DNA of 64,000 nucleotides from Akkermansia sp. (GCA_017517805.1 JAFWYD010000003.1:1-64000); one strand, 5' to 3'; shown: positions 31,895 through 41,631, counted from the stretch's first letter. Translations and numbers: made by a program. The notes: a model not told the origin generated them from the sequence alone.

Positions 31895-33766
31895 ATGAAA
31901 TTACATTTACCAAAACTACTTAGTGTGGCAGTAATGTCAGCTCTCGCCCTGCCGACAATGGGCGCGGTGTTGACATCAGCCAATGTTGTTACTCCTGTTG
32001 AAGGAGGAGATTCTTATCTTAATGTCGGTACGGAGGTTGATGTTGATACCTGGTCCGGCGATTTAGTCATTGGCGACACGTCCGAATCTACGGGTGACGT
32101 TGATAATGTGGGCGCTTTCAATGATGACTGGGACTGGGTGACACCAGATAAGACCGTTCTCACGAGTGAATTGAAGGTTGAAGGCAACATTACTGTTCAA
32201 GGCAATGGTAAGGTAGTGTTGGGCGGCTATTTTAGCGATACTCGTTATATGGGGCTGGAGGCCAAGGGGGATATCACCGTCAACGGTGGCAGTCTCACGG
32301 CAACAAAAATTATAGCCAACAATCTGGTAGTAAACGGAGGTACGGTATCGACCCACACCGCTGGTTGTAACAACGGGGTCTCTAGTGTTGGCGTTGCCAT
32401 GACAAACTTGCAGTCATATATCAAAAACAGCTTGATTGTTAATGGCGGGTCTCTCTCCTTTGGCTATGCTGCTGATGATATCAAGGGCAATGGAGGAAAC
32501 CATGACCGCATGACTACTTTCGGGGATATGGTTAGTGGCCCTGTCTCTATACTGCAGACTGGTGGAACCATGCGCGTTTATGGTGATATGGGCCTGTGGG
32601 ACGGTGCTACTGTTACGCAGCAGGATGATGCGGGCATGTTGATGCTTCGAGATACGGTATGGCTGGATTCCTCCGGTACTACGACCTTTGATCAAAGTGC
32701 AGATTCCGCTACGTTGGTTATAGGTAGATTGGAAAGCTCCAAAACAAAAAATGTTCATGGCATTGTGTTCAATCAAAGTGGTGACGGGTTGATTCACCTT
32801 GCTTATGGCAGCAATTTTGCAAAGGAGGGTACCATCGCTTTTAATCAAATGGGTAACGGTACTATCAATATCGGTGGTGGCCATGATACTGCTTTGACTG
32901 GCGCATTACCCACCGATTATGCGTTAGACAAAGTTGAGTCGGATATCAGCACGTCATCGTTCGAAGGCAGAAACACCACCTACACACTCGACCAATCCGG
33001 CGCTGGTACCATTAACGTAAATGGTGCGTTGAACGCTGATGTAGTGAAGGTCAGCGGCGAGAGTAAGCTTAATCTCAATGAGGATGTAAGCATCAACAGT
33101 CTCACCCAGAGCGAGAGGGGGAAGATTACCGTGGCTGAAGGCAAAACGCTGACGGCGGGGGAACTGACCATTGAGGGCGGTGTGTTTGAGAACAAGGGCA
33201 CCATTGAGGGTGATGTGTTCATGAGCAGCGGCTCATTCACGATGGCAGATGAAGCGGTGGCTGGTGGTTTGACGGCTACAAGCGGCACGATTTATCTGCA
33301 AGGCGATGTCACTTTCACGGGTGTTGTCAGTCTGGGGAATGTGAATTCTTCTGCTGTGCAGGCGCTGCTGAGCGGTGAGAGTTCTCCCGCGTTGACGGTC
33401 TATATTGCGCAGGGGGCCAACATTGTGTTGGATAATTCCCTGCTGTCGGTGGAGGGGCAGCAGTTCGTGATGGGTGATGATACGCAGATAGTCGTGGACC
33501 TGGGTTCTCAGGATTCGGATTATGTGGGTGGGGCTCCTCTTTTTACGCTGAGTGGAAAAGACGGAGAGACCCTGACTAACACCGCCTCGGCACTCGAGGA
33601 TAAGTTGCAAATTACCTGGCAGGATAGTACCGGCACACAGCAGACAGTAAGCGGTTCTTCCGTTGAAGGCAGCATTGCCATTCAGGTTGTCCCGGAGCCT
33701 GCCACTGCAATTCTCGGTTTCCTGGCTTTGGCTGCCTGGGCTGCCCGTCGTCGTCGGCAGGCATGA
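31895..33766 (+). CDS. large PEP-CTERM protein, adhesin/autotransporter-like repeats
   Basis: The 623-residue product starts with a signal peptide (MKLHLPKLLSVAVMSALALPTMGA). The body has many short Gly/Asn/Thr-rich strands (GNGKVVLGGYF, GDITVNGGSLTATKIIANNLVVNGG, DQSGAGTINVNGALNADVV, EGKTLTAGELTIEGG), the pattern of a parallel beta-helix such as passenger domains of autotransporters. It ends VPEPATA, ILGFLALAAWAA, RRRRQA. There is no barrel, so display depends on the exosortase pathway. Its codon use and sorting tail differ somewhat from the island copies. Role probably surface or glycan-related; not proven. ATG 31895 fits the signal peptide. Confidence 0.88.
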   Translation: MKLHLPKLLSVAVMSALALPTMGAVLTSANVVTPVEGGDSYLNVGTEVDVDTWSGDLVIGDTSESTGDVDNVGAFNDDWDWVTPDKTVLTSELKVEGNITVQGNGKVVLGGYFSDTRYMGLEAKGDITVNGGSLTATKIIANNLVVNGGTVSTHTAGCNNGVSSVGVAMTNLQSYIKNSLIVNGGSLSFGYAADDIKGNGGNHDRMTTFGDMVSGPVSILQTGGTMRVYGDMGLWDGATVTQQDDAGMLMLRDTVWLDSSGTTTFDQSADSATLVIGRLESSKTKNVHGIVFNQSGDGLIHLAYGSNFAKEGTIAFNQMGNGTINIGGGHDTALTGALPTDYALDKVESDISTSSFEGRNTTYTLDQSGAGTINVNGALNADVVKVSGESKLNLNEDVSINSLTQSERGKITVAEGKTLTAGELTIEGGVFENKGTIEGDVFMSSGSFTMADEAVAGGLTATSGTIYLQGDVTFTGVVSLGNVNSSAVQALLSGESSPALTVYIAQGANIVLDNSLLSVEGQQFVMGDDTQIVVDLGSQDSDYVGGAPLFTLSGKDGETLTNTASALEDKLQITWQDSTGTQQTVSGSSVEGSIAIQVVPEPATAILGFLALAAWAARRRRQA

Positions 33767-33807
33767 GGCGATTCGCTTGCCTGTTGACCCTGTTTCGATG
33801 AATGTCC

Positions 33808-33842
33808 CCCCCGGAGGGTTTCCCTCCGGGGGAGCTTTATTG
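33808..33842 (+). terminator. terminator after the large PEP-CTERM gene
   Basis: CCCCCGGAGGG pairs with CCCTCCGGGGG around TTT, followed by a T-containing stretch. Confidence 0.75.
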
Positions 33843-33867
33843 GGTGAATTGAGGGTGCAGGAGGGAT

Positions 33868-33899
33868 AATAAAATCCCCGCAAGCCGGGGCTTGCGGGG
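33868..33899 (-). terminator. terminator of the nuo operon
   Basis: CCCCGCAAGCC and GGCTTGCGGGG form an 11-bp stem; on the minus strand it is followed by ATTTTATT. Confidence 0.75.
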
Positions 33900-33928
33900 A
33901 GGTTGAGGGGTGAGGGTTGCTGTATTTA

Positions 33929-35380
33929 TCAGCTCATGATGAGGAGCAGGGGCATGGTGCCCAGGTAGATGAGAGCGAGGGCGCAGAGGGTGAGCACGAT
34001 GCCGGTGCACACCGGCACCTGCAGGGCTTTTTCACCAGGCTGGGCTTTCTCCCAGTACATGGCACGGATTATCTTGAAGTAGTAGTAGAAGCCGGTGGCG
34101 GCGGTGATGACCATGATGGGCAGCAGCCAGCAGATGCCGCACCAGTTCCCGATGGCGGTGATGGCTGCCACGAAGGAGTACATCTTCACCATGAAGCCCA
34201 TGGTGAGCGGTACGCCTGCCAGGGAGGCAAAGCAGACGGTGATGAGGAAGGCCGTGCGCGGGTTGCTCTTGCCCAGACCGCGGAAGGCGGCGATTTCTTC
34301 GCTGCCACGCTGGATGCGAATCATGGCGATGGCATAGAAGGCTGCCAGGGTGGCCAGGGCATAGGCGAGCAGGTACTGACCCACCAGATTCACCATGAGG
34401 GGGTTGATATTCAGGAAGAATACCACGATGAAGCCGGCCTGGGCGATGGAGGAGTAACCCAGGAGTCGCTTGAGGTTGGTCTGGCGCAGCGCACCGAGGT
34501 TGCCGATGATGAGGGTGGCTGCCGCAATGATGGCAAAGCTCCATACGATGATTTTGCCGATGATGCTGCCCGGGGCGCAGAAGGGGGCAAAGGGCAGCGC
34601 CAGCGCGCAGAGCACGATGAAGCCGGCGGTCTTGGAGGCTACTGCCAGGAAGGCGGTGGTGGGGGTGGGAGCTCCCTGGTACACATCGGGAATCCAGACG
34701 TGCATGGGGGCTGCACCTACTTTGAAGAGTGCTCCTGCAAAGAGCAGGGCGGTGGCCAGCATGAAGCCGACGGCCAGCTGCGGTGTGCCTGCTACGCCTC
34801 CCTTGAGGGCGGAAAGGACAATCTCGGGGCCGATGTTGAAGCTGCCGACCATGCCGAAGTACCAGGCGGTGCCGTAGACGAGGATGCCGGTGCTCAGGGC
34901 ACCGAGTACCAGGTATTTGATACCTGCTTCGATGGAACCCTGGTTGCGGCGGAAGTAGCCTGCCAGCACGTACGAGGTGAGGGTGACGACTTCGAGGCTC
35001 ACGAAGAGCATGACCAGGTCGCGCGCCTGGGTGAGGCACAGGATACCAGCGCAGGCGACGAGCGGCAGGGCGTAGAATTCGCCCGTGCCTTCTTCATTGC
35101 CGGCCCCGGCGATGGATTCGCAACTGATCTTCTTGTAGTCGAAGGCCAGGAGCAGGGAAAGCCCGGTTGCGATGGCGGCGATGCATCCCAGGAAGTTGGA
35201 GGGGCTGCCGGTGTAGAGGTAATAGGCCGCTACAAAGGTTCCCACGGCTCCGGTGCAGGCGTAGATGCGCTTGGGAAGCCTGGGCAGCAGGGCATCTGCC
35301 AGGATGAGCAGGGCTGCCAGACCCACCAGGGCGAATGCCGGTGCGAACTGACACCATGTGTAGGTTGATACGATGTTCAT
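33929..35380 (-). CDS. nuoN: NADH-quinone oxidoreductase subunit N
   Basis: NuoN is one of three antiporter-like, proton-translocating membrane subunits of complex I. The 483 residues are almost wholly hydrophobic, with about 14 helices. Landmarks: TSYVLAGYFRRNQGSIEAGIKYLVLGALSTGILVYG (about 140-175), KVGAAPMHVWIPDVYQGAPTPTTAFLAVASKTAGF (about 235-270) including the channel Lys, and LLGYSSIAQAGFI (about 315). It is the last gene of the operon, followed by a terminator. Length normal. Confidence 0.95.
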   Translation of the reverse strand: MNIVSTYTWCQFAPAFALVGLAALLILADALLPRLPKRIYACTGAVGTFVAAYYLYTGSPSNFLGCIAAIATGLSLLLAFDYKKISCESIAGAGNEEGTGEFYALPLVACAGILCLTQARDLVMLFVSLEVVTLTSYVLAGYFRRNQGSIEAGIKYLVLGALSTGILVYGTAWYFGMVGSFNIGPEIVLSALKGGVAGTPQLAVGFMLATALLFAGALFKVGAAPMHVWIPDVYQGAPTPTTAFLAVASKTAGFIVLCALALPFAPFCAPGSIIGKIIVWSFAIIAAATLIIGNLGALRQTNLKRLLGYSSIAQAGFIVVFFLNINPLMVNLVGQYLLAYALATLAAFYAIAMIRIQRGSEEIAAFRGLGKSNPRTAFLITVCFASLAGVPLTMGFMVKMYSFVAAITAIGNWCGICWLLPIMVITAATGFYYYFKIIRAMYWEKAQPGEKALQVPVCTGIVLTLCALALIYLGTMPLLLIMS

Positions 35381-35413
35381 ATGTTGCTCAATGTTGGGGT
35401 GTCAGAGTTATCT

Positions 35414-36889
35414 TTAGAGGCAGGTGGGAGGCACGATGCCGAAGAGGACGATGAAGGCTGCCAGGAAGCAGGCTGCTATGATGTCGAGCGTGCTGAGCTG
35501 AGTGGCGCGTTCGGAGGCGGCGGCTACCGGCCCTTCGAAGATGCGGCGGAAGGCGCGCAGCATGTAGATGGCGCTGATGACCAGCCCCCACAGGGCTCCA
35601 ATGGTGGCAAGCTGCACCGGGCCGAGACCTCCGAAGAAGTTGGCGACGCAGGCCAGCCAGCAGTCGCAGTTGACGGTGGCGGGTTGCCAGCCGGCAAAGC
35701 AGGAAACGAAGATGCTGAACTCACCTACGAAGTTGGCCAGCAGGGGCAGGCCGATGGAGGCCATGCCAGCAAGGCCGAAGAGGAAGCCCAGCGCCGGCAG
35801 CTTGCTGCCCAGGCCCCCCATGGAGTCGAGTTCCAGGGTGCGGGTCTGGGCTTCGATCTGCCCGGTGAGCAGGAAGAGCAGCGCGATGGTGAGACCGTGG
35901 GCCAGCATGAGCATGGCGGCCCCCTGGAAGGCGAGCTCGTTGTTGCCGTTGCAGGCGATGTAGGCGGCAAAGGCCAGGAAGATGTAGCCCATGTGCATCA
36001 CGGAGGAGTTACCGAGCATGTTGTCGAGGCGGCTCTGGGAGATGGTCACATAGCCCACCCAGAGCACGTTGCCCAGCAGCATGATGAGCAGCCAGTTGTT
36101 CCAGCAGCCGAAGAGTTCCTGGCACTTCGGGCCGAAGACGTAGGCCAGGGTGAAGAGACCGTACAGGCCAAACTTCTTGAGCACGCCTGCATGCAGCATG
36201 GCGATGGGCGCGGGGGCGCTGGCATAGGCCGGAGCTGCCCAGGTGTGGAATGGGAACAGGGAAACCAGCGCGCCAAAGCCTGCGATGAGCAGGGCTGCGA
36301 TGATGCAGGCTGAGCTCGGCATGAGTCCTGCCTGCACGGAGGCGTTCATGGCGCTGAAGCTCCAGGCGTGCATCTCGGCGCAGAGGATGAGCAGACCGGC
36401 CAGCAGTACCATGGAGGCGATGCCCAGGTAGATGGTGGCGGTCCAGGCAATGTGGCGGCGGTCGCCGCGGCCGTAGCAGCCAATCATGATGAAGGTCGGG
36501 ATGAGGGCCAGCTCATGGAAGCCGTAGAAGGCCAGGATGCTGTCGGACATGAAGGCTCCCATGGCACCGGTGGAAATCAGCAGGGCGGAGATGGCCCAGC
36601 TGCGCTCGGCATCCGCATCGGGGGCTTTCATGCCGGCGATGGCGGCAAAGGTGACCAGAATGGTCAACAGTACCATGATGCGGCTCAGCGGCAGCCCGAG
36701 GGTGAGCTGCACCGGGGTGCCGCAGAAGGTGGACAGGCACTCGCTGCAGCATTCCGGAGCCAGGATGGCATACATGCCCAGAATGAGGGTGAGGGAGGCG
36801 CTGACCAGGGCTGTGAGACGGCCCGGGGTCTTGAGCAGCCCGATACAGGCCGCTGCAATCACGGGTATAAGAATAAGCCAGATAAGCAT
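35414..36889 (-). CDS. nuoM: NADH-quinone oxidoreductase subunit M
   Basis: This antiporter-like membrane subunit of complex I has 491 residues and about 14 helices. Family landmarks: FYGFHELALIPTFIMIGCYG (about 135) with the key Glu, FPFHTWAAPAYASAPAPIAMLHAGVLKKFGLYGL (about 220-255) and SVMHMGYIFLAF (about 300). It sits between nuoL and nuoN with a 33-base gap to nuoN. Length is typical. Confidence 0.95.
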   Translation of the reverse strand: MLIWLILIPVIAAACIGLLKTPGRLTALVSASLTLILGMYAILAPECCSECLSTFCGTPVQLTLGLPLSRIMVLLTILVTFAAIAGMKAPDADAERSWAISALLISTGAMGAFMSDSILAFYGFHELALIPTFIMIGCYGRGDRRHIAWTATIYLGIASMVLLAGLLILCAEMHAWSFSAMNASVQAGLMPSSACIIAALLIAGFGALVSLFPFHTWAAPAYASAPAPIAMLHAGVLKKFGLYGLFTLAYVFGPKCQELFGCWNNWLLIMLLGNVLWVGYVTISQSRLDNMLGNSSVMHMGYIFLAFAAYIACNGNNELAFQGAAMLMLAHGLTIALLFLLTGQIEAQTRTLELDSMGGLGSKLPALGFLFGLAGMASIGLPLLANFVGEFSIFVSCFAGWQPATVNCDCWLACVANFFGGLGPVQLATIGALWGLVISAIYMLRAFRRIFEGPVAAASERATQLSTLDIIAACFLAAFIVLFGIVPPTCL

Positions 36890-36904
36890 ATGGGTGAAAA
36901 TAGT

Positions 36905-38752
36905 TTAGAATTGGAAGGCAAGGAGGAGTACGAGGATGACCAGGCCAATGCCGGTGATGAGGGTGTAGGCCCGCAGGGATCCGCACTGAATCCAGCTGCA
37001 AAGGTAGCCGATGCGGACGGTGAGCCACATGATGCCCTGGCAGAGGATGCCGCGGATGATGTAGGAATCCAGGAACTGCATGAGGTGGGCAAAGCCTTGC
37101 TGGAGCCCGCCGATGAGCACCTTGTCGTACAGCGCGTCAATGTAGAGACGGTTGCGGAGTGCCTTGGAGATGCAGTTGCCGGCCAGCGGGTCCTTGGTGC
37201 GGCCACCCAGGCCGTAGATGGCTACCGCCAGCAGGATACCCACTACCAGCGAGCCCATGCTCGCATAGAAGGGCAGGCCCAGCTCAAAGCCATGGGCGTG
37301 GAAACCGTTGGCGGGAACCAGGTCGTTGGCAATGAATCCATAGCCGGAGATGATGGCCATGACTGCCAGCACCAGCAGCGGCAGTGCCATGGTGAAGCCG
37401 GCTTCCTTCGCGTGCTCGGCACCGTGCTCGCGGGCCGGACCCATGAAGGCGACGATGCAGAGGCGCAGCATGTAGAAGGTGGTCAGGGCGGCTACACCGG
37501 CACCTACCCAGAAGAAGACCGGGTACTTGGCCAGGGCGGCTTCGAGGATGGCTTCCTTCGAGAAGAACCCGGAGAAGCCCGGGATGGCGATGAGCGCGCA
37601 GGTGCCCATCATGAAGCAGAGTACGGTGAGCGGCATGCGCTTGGAGAGGCCTCCCATCTTCCAGATGTCCTGCTCGTGGTGGCAGCAGACGATGATGGCG
37701 CCGGCACCCAGGAAGAGCAGGGCCTTGAACCAGGCGTGTGTGTAGAGGTGGAACATGGCGGCTTCTCCGGCCAGCAGGCCGACGGCCATGACCATGTAGC
37801 CCAGCTGGGAGAGGGTGGAGTAGGCCAGGATGCGCTTGATGTCATCCTGCTGCACGGCCATGATGGCAGCCAGTACGGCGGTGATGGCACCTACGCTTGC
37901 AATGATGCAGCAGGCTGTCTCGGTGAAGGCTTCGGCACCCATGCTCACTTGCAGGCGCACCAGCATGTAGACACCGGCGGCCACCATGGTGGCGGCATGG
38001 ATGAGGGCTGATACCGGGGTGGGGCCTTCCATAGCATCGGGCAGCCACACATGCAGCGGGAACTGGGCGGATTTACCCACGGCACCGCAGAAGAGGCATA
38101 TGATGGTGACGGTCAGCACGGCCGGGGCAATGCCGGCGGCCTTGCCGCTCATATCGGCAAAGTTCATGGTGCCGAAGAGCCCCAGGGTGAGCAGGATACC
38201 CAGCAGGAAGCCGAAGTCGCCCACACGGTTGGTGATGAAGGCTTTCTTGGCGGCATCGGCAGCGCTGTCCTTGTCGAACCAGTGGCCGATGAGCAGGTAG
38301 GAGGAGAAGCCTACCATTTCCCAGCCGATGAAGGTCATGGCCAGGTTGCTTGCCAACACGATGGTGCTCATGCTGAACATGAAGATGCTCAGACCTGCGT
38401 AGTAGCGGCTCAGGTTGGAGGAGTCGCCCTTCATGTAGCCAATCGAGAAGAAATGCACCAGCAGCCCGATGCCGGTGACAACCAGCATCATGCGCATGGC
38501 CATCGGGTCCATGAGAAGGCCCAGGTGCAGGTTGAGCTGCTCCAGGGAGCTGGGCATCCAGGTGTAGGTGTCCGGGGTGCCGGTCTGCAGACCGGTAAGG
38601 TAGGCGATGCAGAGCCCGAGGGTGCCGGCTGCGGAAAGCAGCGACAGCGTGGCTGCCAGTCGGGGATGCTTGTTGAGGCATACCCAGTCGATGGCGGCTA
38701 CCACCAGGGGCAGCAGCAGGAATAACCAGGGGAGATTATGAATCATGTTCAT
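36905..38752 (-). CDS. nuoL: NADH-quinone oxidoreductase subunit L
   Basis: NuoL, 615 residues, is the distal antiporter-like subunit of complex I with the long lateral helix at its C-terminus. Landmarks: RYYAGLSIFMFSMSTIVLASNLAMTFIGWEMVGFSSYLLIGHW (about 115-160), FPLHVWLPDAMEGPTPVSALIHAATMVAAGVYMLVR (about 235-275) and ILAYSTLSQLGYMVMAVG (about 315). The C-terminal ~100 residues are polar then hydrophobic, as expected for the lateral helix. It is 8 bases downstream of nuoK. Confidence 0.96.
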   Translation of the reverse strand: MNMIHNLPWLFLLLPLVVAAIDWVCLNKHPRLAATLSLLSAAGTLGLCIAYLTGLQTGTPDTYTWMPSSLEQLNLHLGLLMDPMAMRMMLVVTGIGLLVHFFSIGYMKGDSSNLSRYYAGLSIFMFSMSTIVLASNLAMTFIGWEMVGFSSYLLIGHWFDKDSAADAAKKAFITNRVGDFGFLLGILLTLGLFGTMNFADMSGKAAGIAPAVLTVTIICLFCGAVGKSAQFPLHVWLPDAMEGPTPVSALIHAATMVAAGVYMLVRLQVSMGAEAFTETACCIIASVGAITAVLAAIMAVQQDDIKRILAYSTLSQLGYMVMAVGLLAGEAAMFHLYTHAWFKALLFLGAGAIIVCCHHEQDIWKMGGLSKRMPLTVLCFMMGTCALIAIPGFSGFFSKEAILEAALAKYPVFFWVGAGVAALTTFYMLRLCIVAFMGPAREHGAEHAKEAGFTMALPLLVLAVMAIISGYGFIANDLVPANGFHAHGFELGLPFYASMGSLVVGILLAVAIYGLGGRTKDPLAGNCISKALRNRLYIDALYDKVLIGGLQQGFAHLMQFLDSYIIRGILCQGIMWLTVRIGYLCSWIQCGSLRAYTLITGIGLVILVLLLAFQF

Positions 38753-38760
38753 GCTGGTAA

Positions 38761-39078
38761 TTAGTCTTTAAGTGTGTTGAGAGCCGTGCTTTCCACCGAG
38801 CGACGCGCACGGAACATGGCAACGATGAGGGCAAGGCCGATGGCAACTTCTGCTGCGGCGATGCCGGTGATGAAGAGCGAGAGGACCTGGGCATCATACA
38901 CGGGTACGCCCGCGGTGCCTTGTGCGCGGGAGAATGCTACCAGCGCCACGTTGGCGGCGGTGAGCATCATCTCCAGGCACATGAACACAACGATGATGTT
39001 CTTGCGGATGAGCACCCCGGCCAGGCCGATGGAGAACAGGATGCCCGACAGAATCAGGTAATGTGCTAACGGTATCAT
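38761..39078 (-). CDS. nuoK: NADH-quinone oxidoreductase subunit K
   Basis: This 105-residue protein has three membrane helices. The conserved Glu in VVFMCLEMMLTAANVALVAFSR (about 33-52) and the later AAEVAIGLALIVAMFR (about 75-90) match NuoK/MrpC, where these acids lie on the central proton path of complex I. Normal length. It is 15 bases downstream of nuoJ. Confidence 0.96.
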   Translation of the reverse strand: MIPLAHYLILSGILFSIGLAGVLIRKNIIVVFMCLEMMLTAANVALVAFSRAQGTAGVPVYDAQVLSLFITGIAAAEVAIGLALIVAMFRARRSVESTALNTLKD

Positions 39079-39093
39079 GGGTTGGGAAATGGG

Positions 39094-39777
39094 TTAGTCT
39101 TTGCGGATTTTGCGGGCGAGAGCCACAGCCCCCACCGTGCCGGAAAGCAGGGCGAAGCTGAGGATGACGAAGGGAATGTTGTAGTGCGTGAAAAGGCACT
39201 TGCCGAGCAGTTTCACATCGGGGATGCTGGTGGCTGCAGCGGCATCTGCTTCGCTGATGGAGGGATTCTCCATGCGGGCGGCTGCTGCGGCGCTCAGCTC
39301 AGGCAGACTGCCGCCGTATGGGGCAGCGGCCACGGCGGTTTCGCTGGTGGCCCTGGCATCGCCGATGAGGAGTTCACCGAAGCTGTCGCACATGGTGACC
39401 ACCGGGCAGGTGCCGCTGGTGGCTCCCGGAAGCCCCAGGGAGATGTTGATGGTGAGCCCGGCGAAGAAACCGGCGATGAGCACGCCGATAGCCGCGTGGA
39501 TGTAGCTGCCGCGGCTCTTGTCTTCATCGTGGATGTCGAGCATCATCACCACGAAGAGGAAGAGCACCAGGATGGCTCCTGCGTAGACGATGAGCTGCAC
39601 GATACCCAGGAACTGGGCACCCATGCCGAAGAAGATGGCGGCAACCATGGCGAAGCTCAGCGCCATGCACATGGCAGAGTTCACCGGGTTGCGGAAAGCT
39701 ACCACACCAACGGCGCAGAGCACGGCAATGGCCGCCAGCAGGTAGAACAGGATCTGACAAAGGGATGATTCAAACAT
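39094..39777 (-). CDS. nuoJ: NADH-quinone oxidoreductase subunit J, with insertion
   Basis: NuoJ is a five-helix membrane subunit. The N-terminal part is typical: NPVNSAMCMALSFAMVAAIFFGMGAQFLGIVQLIVYAGAILVLFLFVVMM (about 30-80). Between the fourth and fifth helices there is a polar, Ala-rich insertion of about 60-70 residues (about 115-190) that standard NuoJ lacks. The last helix resumes as IPFVILSFALLSGTVGAVALAR. The total of 227 residues exceeds the usual 165-185 accordingly. Confidence 0.93.
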   Translation of the reverse strand: MFESSLCQILFYLLAAIAVLCAVGVVAFRNPVNSAMCMALSFAMVAAIFFGMGAQFLGIVQLIVYAGAILVLFLFVVMMLDIHDEDKSRGSYIHAAIGVLIAGFFAGLTINISLGLPGATSGTCPVVTMCDSFGELLIGDARATSETAVAAAPYGGSLPELSAAAAARMENPSISEADAAAATSIPDVKLLGKCLFTHYNIPFVILSFALLSGTVGAVALARKIRKD

Positions 39778-39786
39778 AACGGTATT

Positions 39787-40353
39787 TTATTTGTACTGGT
39801 TCCACTTGTTGACGAGACCCTTGCGCGTGCCGCCCAGGCGGTACAGGGTTTCCTTGTCGCGGATGGCCTGCTTGCGGTCGGTGAGGGTGATGAGGTATTC
39901 CTTGGAAAGGAAGATGGCTTGCTCCGGGCAGGCTTCCTGGCACATGCCGCAGTAGATGCAGCGCAGCATGTCGATTTCGAACTTGGCCGGGGCTTTTTCC
40001 TGCTTCTGGCAGTTGCTGGTGGGATCCACCGCACCGGGGGTGATGGTGATGGCGCGTGCCGGGCAGATGAATTCGCAGAGCTGGCAGGAGACGCAGCGTT
40101 CGCGTCCGTCTTCGCCGCGCACGAGCGTGGGGGCTCCGCGGTAGTATTCCGGCAGGCGGGAATCCCAGCGTTCATCGGGGAACTGCATGCAGACACCCAC
40201 ACCCTTGGTGCTGAAATCTTTCTTGCCGCGGCTCTTGCCCAGCAGGGAGAGCACCAGGTGACGCATGGTGATGGCAAGCCCCTTTACGAGCTCGACCACA
40301 TACACCTTGTCCAGCAGGCTGAACTTGGGGCGTTTAATCTTGATGTAGGACAT
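39787..40353 (-). CDS. nuoI: NADH-quinone oxidoreductase subunit I
   Basis: NuoI is the peripheral-arm subunit with two 4Fe-4S clusters. Both ferredoxin motifs are present: CVSCQLCEFICP (about 78-89) and CIYCGMCQEACP (about 132-143). The 188 residues are typical. It passes electrons from NuoG towards the quinone site at NuoD/NuoB/NuoH. A 15-base gap separates it from nuoH upstream. Confidence 0.96.
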   Translation of the reverse strand: MSYIKIKRPKFSLLDKVYVVELVKGLAITMRHLVLSLLGKSRGKKDFSTKGVGVCMQFPDERWDSRLPEYYRGAPTLVRGEDGRERCVSCQLCEFICPARAITITPGAVDPTSNCQKQEKAPAKFEIDMLRCIYCGMCQEACPEQAIFLSKEYLITLTDRKQAIRDKETLYRLGGTRKGLVNKWNQYK

Positions 40354-40368
40354 ATTCAGGAAAGGGGG

Positions 40369-41631
40369 TTATTTGACAAAATAGAGGACGGCAGCGGCCA
40401 GGAAGATGTTGGCCACGGTGATTTCAAGGAAATAGAGCCAGCCAAGTTTCATCACCTGGTCCCAGCGGAAGCGCGGCAGCGTCCAGCGCACCCACACGAA
40501 GAACACGATGAAGGCCAGCAGTTTCACGATGAACATGCAGAACTGGCAGAGCACGGCCAGCCAGTCGCAGTAGGCGGCCAGGGCGGCATCTGCCCCGAAA
40601 CCGATGGACCAGCCACCCAGGAACAGGGTGACCACCACGGCAGAGCCGATGACCATGGCGGCGTATTCGCCCATGAAGAAGGAGGCAAACTTCATGGAGG
40701 AGTATTCGGCGTGGTAGCCGGCCACAAGGTCGGTTTCACACTCGGCCATGTCGAAGGGGGTACGGTTGGCTTCGGCAAAGACGCAGGTGACGAAGACGAT
40801 GAAGCTGATGCCCAGCGGAAGCATCATGGCCCAGCGTTGCCAGCTGAGGCCTTCGCCCCAGAGGGGAAGGAGGGTCCAGCCGTTGTCTGCCTGGAATTGT
40901 ACAATCTGCTGCAGGTTCAGGGTGCCGAACATCATGAGCAGCGGGATGATGGAAAGCCCCATGGCCACTTCGTAGGAAATGAGCTGGGCCGTGGCGCGCA
41001 GACCACCCAGGAAGGGGAACTTGGAGTTGGAGGACCAGCCGGCGAGTGTCAGACCGTACACGGAGAGGCCGGAGATGGCGAAAATCCACAGCGGGCCGAT
41101 GTCGAGCTGGGCTACGCACATGGAGATGTTGCCGTAGCAGGTGTTCACCTCAGAGGCAAAGGGCACGACTGCGGCTGCCACCAGGGGTGGCCCAAGCACC
41201 AGCATCGGTGCCAGGATGAAGTAGAACTTGCGAACGTAGGAGGGGGTGGTCTCCTGCTTCAGGAAGAGTTTGCCGCCGTCCAGACAGGGCTGGATGAGGC
41301 CCCAGCAGGGGATTTCACGATCCAGTCGCAGCCAGGTGCAGAGCTTGGCAATCCAGCAGCTTTCGGGGATGCCGAAGAAGTGCAGCCAGTTCTTGAGAGG
41401 CTGCTTTTCCTTGCTGCCGAAACGCTCCAGCAGGAAGAGGGGCAGACCCGCGCGGTTGGGACCGGGGCGGTCCTGAATCCAGCCTGCTACGCGGCGCTCA
41501 ATCCACACGGAGAGCACCACAAAAGCCAGAATAACGGCAAACATGAGGACCAGCTTGAGCAGGGTGTGAATCAGGTAGAACCAGATTTCATTGCTCATGA
41601 GGTCGTTGTACCAATCGATAATAGCGTCCAT
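40369..41631 (-). CDS. nuoH: NADH-quinone oxidoreductase subunit H, with insertion
   Basis: NuoH is the membrane subunit forming part of the quinone chamber. Landmarks: IERRVAGWIQDRPGPNRAG (about 45-63), then GLIQPCLDGGKLFLKQETTP (about 110), FAEANRTPFDMAECETDLVAGYHAEYSSMKFASFFMGEYAAM (about 285-330) with the acidic loop, and RWTLPRFRWDQVMKLGW at the end. Normally GPNR is followed at once by the GLLQP segment; here about 45 residues intervene (about 64-108), rich in Trp and Cys. Total 420 versus about 325-350. The insertion would face the cytoplasm near the quinone entry. Confidence 0.94.
   Translation of the reverse strand: MDAIIDWYNDLMSNEIWFYLIHTLLKLVLMFAVILAFVVLSVWIERRVAGWIQDRPGPNRAGLPLFLLERFGSKEKQPLKNWLHFFGIPESCWIAKLCTWLRLDREIPCWGLIQPCLDGGKLFLKQETTPSYVRKFYFILAPMLVLGPPLVAAAVVPFASEVNTCYGNISMCVAQLDIGPLWIFAISGLSVYGLTLAGWSSNSKFPFLGGLRATAQLISYEVAMGLSIIPLLMMFGTLNLQQIVQFQADNGWTLLPLWGEGLSWQRWAMMLPLGISFIVFVTCVFAEANRTPFDMAECETDLVAGYHAEYSSMKFASFFMGEYAAMVIGSAVVVTLFLGGWSIGFGADAALAAYCDWLAVLCQFCMFIVKLLAFIVFFVWVRWTLPRFRWDQVMKLGWLYFLEITVANIFLAAAVLYFVK

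Noticed and set aside
33917-38725. Very long plus-strand open frames opposite nuoN, nuoM and nuoL
   Set aside because: Glu/Gly/His-rich products with no domain, lying exactly opposite well-conserved membrane subunits.
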